From Occultella kanbiaonis (GTDB taxonomy: Bacteria; Actinomycetota; Actinomycetes; Actinomycetales; Beutenbergiaceae), in the NCBI RefSeq assembly GCF_009708215.1, contig NZ_CP046175.1:2294001-2358000 (forward strand): a stretch of DNA of 64,000 nt. Direction: 5' to 3'. This document shows positions 61,208 through 64,000 of this stretch, in pieces (the first letter of the stretch is position 1; the number at the start of each line of letters is the position of its first letter). Below the pieces are notes generated by a model. The model was given only the letters and a program-made list of their open reading frames with translations. It was not told the DNA's origin and did not search any database. The translations under genes and the position numbers were made by a program.

Positions 61208-62610
61208 GGATCCGCCGCATCTTCGGCCTGGAGACCGAGTTCGGCGTGACCTGCGCCGCTCCGGAGGGCCGCGGCCTGTCCGCGGAGGAGGTCGCCCGGT
61301 ACCTGTTCCGCAAGGTGGTGGCCTGGGGCCGCTCCTCGAACGTGTTCCTCGGCAACGGCTCCCGGCTGTACCTGGACGTGGGCTCCCACCCGGAGTACGC
61401 GACCGCGGAGTGCGACGACCTGCGCCAGCTCGTCTACCACGACAAGGCCGGCGAGCGGATCCTCGAGGGCCTGGTCGGCGACGCGCAGGAGCGCCTCGAC
61501 GCCGAGGGCATCCCGGGCCGGATCCACCTGTTCAAGAACAACCTGGACTCCGCTGGGAACTCCTACGGCTGCCACGAGAACTACCTGATCCGCAGGCGCG
61601 GCGACTTCGCCAGGACCGCCGAGGTGCTCGTCCCGTTCCTGATCACCCGCCAGATCCTCACCGGCGCCGGGCACATCCTGACCACCCCCCGCGGGCCGAC
61701 ATACTGCTTCTCGCAGCGGGCCGATCACCTGTGGGAGGCGACCAGCTCGGCCACCACCCGGTCCCGGCCGATCATCAACACCCGCGACGAGCCGCATGCC
61801 GACGCGGACCTGTACCGCCGCCTGCACGTCATCTCGGGCGACTCCTCGATGTCGGAGACGACCACCATGCTCAAGGTGGGCATGACCGACATCGTGCTGC
61901 GGATGATCGAGGCCGGCCACATCTTCGGCGACCTGAACCTGGAGAATCCGGTGCGGGCCATCCGGGAGATCTCCCACGACATCACCGGCACGAAGCAGGT
62001 GACGCTGGCCCGCGGCACGAAGGTGACCGCGGTCGAGCTGCAGGCCTCGTATCTGCAACGCGCCCGCGACTTCATCGCCGAGGCACCCGAGGGGGGCCCG
62101 CACGACGAGTGGGTCCTCGAACTGTGGGGGCGCGGGCTGGACGCGCTCCGCAGCGGCGACCTCAGCCTCGTGGACCGGGACCTGGACTGGGCCATCAAGA
62201 AGCGCCTCGTGGACCGCTACGTCGACGCCCACGACGTGCCGCTGTCCGACCCCCGGGTGCAGCGCCTCGACCTCGCCTACCACGACATCTCCCGCACCGA
62301 CGGCTTGTTCGCCCGGCTCGCCGCGCGCGGCATGGTCAGCCGGGTCGTCACCGACGACGAGATCGACGCGGCCACCACCGAGCCGCCGCAGACCACCCGG
62401 GCCAAGCTCCGCGGTGACTTCGTGACGGCGGCGACCGCGCGCCGCCGGGACTACACGGTCGACTGGGTGCACCTGAAGCTCAACGACAACGCCGGCCGGA
62501 CCGTGCTCTGCAAGGACCCGTTCCGCAACGTCGACGACCGGGTGGACCGGCTGATCGCGAGCCTCGATCCACCGGCGCAGGCCCAGGGGACTCCCAGCCT
62601 CGCCCCGTAG
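61204..62610 (+). CDS. pafA: Pup-protein ligase
   Basis: 468 aa. The glutamine-synthetase-like catalytic domain starts [11 protein letters not shown] and includes [50 protein letters not shown] and a short C-terminal domain. It phosphorylates the C-terminal Glu of Pup and attaches it to substrate lysines. Unlike Dop it has no Dop-loop insertion, as expected. The ATG at 61204 overlaps the prcA stop by 4 nt. Its TAG stop (62608-62610) doubles as the start of the next gene's TAGACT box. Confidence 0.97.
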   Translation: MRIRRIFGLETEFGVTCAAPEGRGLSAEEVARYLFRKVVAWGRSSNVFLGNGSRLYLDVGSHPEYATAECDDLRQLVYHDKAGERILEGLVGDAQERLDAEGIPGRIHLFKNNLDSAGNSYGCHENYLIRRRGDFARTAEVLVPFLITRQILTGAGHILTTPRGPTYCFSQRADHLWEATSSATTRSRPIINTRDEPHADADLYRRLHVISGDSSMSETTTMLKVGMTDIVLRMIEAGHIFGDLNLENPVRAIREISHDITGTKQVTLARGTKVTAVELQASYLQRARDFIAEAPEGGPHDEWVLELWGRGLDALRSGDLSLVDRDLDWAIKKRLVDRYVDAHDVPLSDPRVQRLDLAYHDISRTDGLFARLAARGMVSRVVTDDEIDAATTEPPQTTRAKLRGDFVTAATARRRDYTVDWVHLKLNDNAGRTVLCKDPFRNVDDRVDRLIASLDPPAQAQGTPSLAP

Positions 62611-62613
62611 ACT
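62608..62613 (+). promoter_or_regulatory. -10 box overlapping the pafA stop codon
   Basis: TAGACT begins with the pafA TAG stop and is followed by 8 nt and the FKBP-lipoprotein ATG at 62622. This allows independent expression in addition to read-through. Confidence 0.5.
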
Positions 62614-62621
62614 CGACGATC

Positions 62622-63524
62622 ATGCCTGCTTCTCGACGACCCCACGGCCCCGGCCCGGTGGGGATGATGGTCCTGCGTCTGCTGGCCGTGATGGCCCTGC
62701 TGACCGTGGCCGCCTGCGCCCCCGACGAACCCGAGCCGACCGGGATCGACCTGGTCAGCGTGGGTGGCAACTTCGGTGCGCACCCGCAGGTGACCTTCGA
62801 CGCCCCGCTCGAGGTCACCGAGACCGACACCGAGGAACTGGTCACCGGCGAGGGCACCCTGCTCGTCGACGGCGCCGCCGTGATGGTCTCCTTCCTCGCC
62901 GTGGACGCGGTCACCGGTGAGGTGATCGAGGACACGTTCAGCGCCCAGCCGGAAGTGATCCTGCTCACCGAGGCGGATGCCGGGCCGCTGTACGAGGACC
63001 TGCTCGGTCGTACCGAGGGATCCCGGCTGCTGCGCGTGGAGGTCGGCACCACCACCAAACCGAACCCGCTGGTGCTCGTCTACGACATCCTGCACACCCG
63101 CGCCTGGGGTGAGGAGGCGCCCGCGGTCGCCGGGATGCCGGTGGTGACCCGCAGTGAGACCGGCGAGCCCACCGTGGCCGTCCCGGACACCGCACCGCCC
63201 GCGGACCTGAGCGTGGTGCAGCTGATCCGGGGCGACGGCGCCCAGGTGCGATCCGGGCTGGCCGTCACCGTGCGCTACACCACGGTCGCCTGGAGCACCG
63301 GCGCGGTCGTCGAGTCGACCTGGGGGGAGGGGCAGGCGCCCACCACGGTGGCGTTCACCGGGCTCATCCAGGGCTGGCAGGAGGGCCTGGTCGACGAGAC
63401 CGTCGGCTCGCAGGTGATGCTGGTGGTGCCGCCCGAGCAGGCGTTCGGTGACGATACGCTCGTCTACGTGATCGATGTGCTGGCCGTGTCCGCCCTGAAC
63501 GGCACCGATGGGGCGGGCGAGTGA
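62622..63524 (+). CDS. FKBP-type peptidyl-prolyl isomerase lipoprotein
   Basis: 300 aa. The lipobox LTVAAC (C32) anchors it outside the membrane. Two FKBP-like domains are present: a degenerate first (about 85-165) and a canonical second (about 185-295: [56 protein letters not shown]). It probably assists folding of exported proteins. The ATG at 62622 lies 8 nt after TAGACT. Its stop overlaps hisF by 4 nt (GTGA). The link to the proteasome genes is positional only. Confidence 0.9.
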   Translation: MPASRRPHGPGPVGMMVLRLLAVMALLTVAACAPDEPEPTGIDLVSVGGNFGAHPQVTFDAPLEVTETDTEELVTGEGTLLVDGAAVMVSFLAVDAVTGEVIEDTFSAQPEVILLTEADAGPLYEDLLGRTEGSRLLRVEVGTTTKPNPLVLVYDILHTRAWGEEAPAVAGMPVVTRSETGEPTVAVPDTAPPADLSVVQLIRGDGAQVRSGLAVTVRYTTVAWSTGAVVESTWGEGQAPTTVAFTGLIQGWQEGLVDETVGSQVMLVVPPEQAFGDDTLVYVIDVLAVSALNGTDGAGE

Positions 63525-64000
63525 GCCTCGCGCTGCGGGTGATCCCCTGCCTGGACGTGAACGCGGGCCGCGTCGTCAAGGGCGTGAACTTCGAGAACCT
63601 GCGCGACGCCGGGGACCCGGTCGAGCTGGCCCACCGCTACGACGCCGAGGGCGCCGACGAGGTGACGTTCCTCGACGTGAGCGCCTCCACGGAGGGGCGG
63701 GCGACCACGCTGGAGATCGTCGCCCGCACCGCCGAGGAGGTCTTCGTGCCGCTGACGGTGGGCGGCGGGGTGCGCAGCACCGACGACGTGGACGCCCTGC
63801 TGCGCGCGGGCGCGGACAAGGTCGGCATCAACACGGCCGCGATCGCCCGCCCGGAGCTCATCGCCGAGGTGGCGCACCGGTTCGGTTCCCAGGTACTGGT
63901 GCTGTCCGTGGACGCCCGCCGCACGCCCGACGGCGTCAGCACGCCCTCCGGCTACGAGGTCACCACGCACGGGGGTCGCCGGGGCACCGGCATCGACGCG
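63521..64000 (+). CDS. hisF: Imidazole glycerol phosphate synthase subunit HisF, cut by window end
   Basis: 160 residues of the N-terminal half are visible. The catalytic aspartate of [17 protein letters not shown] and the VLSVDARR aspartate of the (beta-alpha)8 barrel are present, with the phosphate-binding VGGGVRS loop. It makes IGP and AICAR from PRFAR in histidine synthesis. The GTG at 63521 overlaps the preceding stop by 4 nt. No other his gene is seen in this window. Confidence 0.95.
   Translation, partial: MSLALRVIPCLDVNAGRVVKGVNFENLRDAGDPVELAHRYDAEGADEVTFLDVSASTEGRATTLEIVARTAEEVFVPLTVGGGVRSTDDVDALLRAGADKVGINTAAIARPELIAEVAHRFGSQVLVLSVDARRTPDGVSTPSGYEVTTHGGRRGTGIDA

Overview
The window looks like chromosomal DNA from a very GC-rich actinobacterium, most likely of the Micrococcales (inference from gene content). 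It carries a complete Pup-proteasome locus (mpa, dop, pup, prcB, prcA, pafA), the mycothiol ligase gene mshC, an ImuA'/ImuB/DnaE2 mutasome under LexA boxes, a SigK/RskA pair, a DtxR/IdeR-type iron box and a PopR-like ClpP regulator. The gene set at the two ends (5'-3' exonuclease, metH, PEBP protein, M20 peptidase, DUF5703 protein, uppP, mshC, PAC2 protein, trmI, proteasome genes) recalls the Rv2090-Rv2141c neighbourhood of Mycobacterium tuberculosis. The middle is more accessory in character.

Layout. 0-4.4 kb: 3' part of a 5'-3' exonuclease gene, then cobalamin-dependent methionine synthase. 4.5-8.9 kb: a LacI regulator divergent from an operon of an Nramp-fold transporter that lacks the metal-binding motifs, an SDR-like protein and a DapA-like lyase. 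9-11.3 kb: an EXLDI-type protein behind a strong palindrome, followed by a two-gene DrrAB-like ABC exporter. 11.3-15.2 kb: YbaK-like and PEBP genes, then SOS-regulated imuA'-imuB. 15.3-16.2 kb: a lipoprotein. 16.3-21.7 kb: an iron-box-controlled siderophore uptake operon ending in an esterase. 22.9-24.6 kb: two clpP genes convergent with a PopR-like repressor ending in Leu-Ala-Ala. 24.8-28.1 kb: dnaE2, apparently leaderless, with its start codon inside the LexA box. 28-36 kb: membrane, kinase, phosphatase, pentapeptide-repeat, MFS, tRNA methylase and ATPase genes. 36-40.9 kb: a mutarotase, then a SigK module (molybdopterin oxidoreductase, fasciclin lipoprotein, sigK, rskA). 41.4-44.6 kb: a tRNA-Leu and a large secreted subtilase. 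45-49 kb: M3 and M20 peptidases and small proteins. 49-56 kb: aldo-keto reductase, uppP, mshC, PAC2, HAD phosphatase, site-2 protease, trmI. 56-62.6 kb: the Pup-proteasome locus. 62.6-64 kb: an FKBP lipoprotein and the 5' part of hisF.

A recurring pattern is a TANNNT -10 box 5-8 nt before the start codon, without a Shine-Dalgarno sequence, in about 20 of some 60 genes. This suggests extensive leaderless transcription and was used to choose several starts. Translationally coupled overlaps (ATGA, GTGA, TGATG) define the operons. No rRNA, IS element, phage or CRISPR array was seen.
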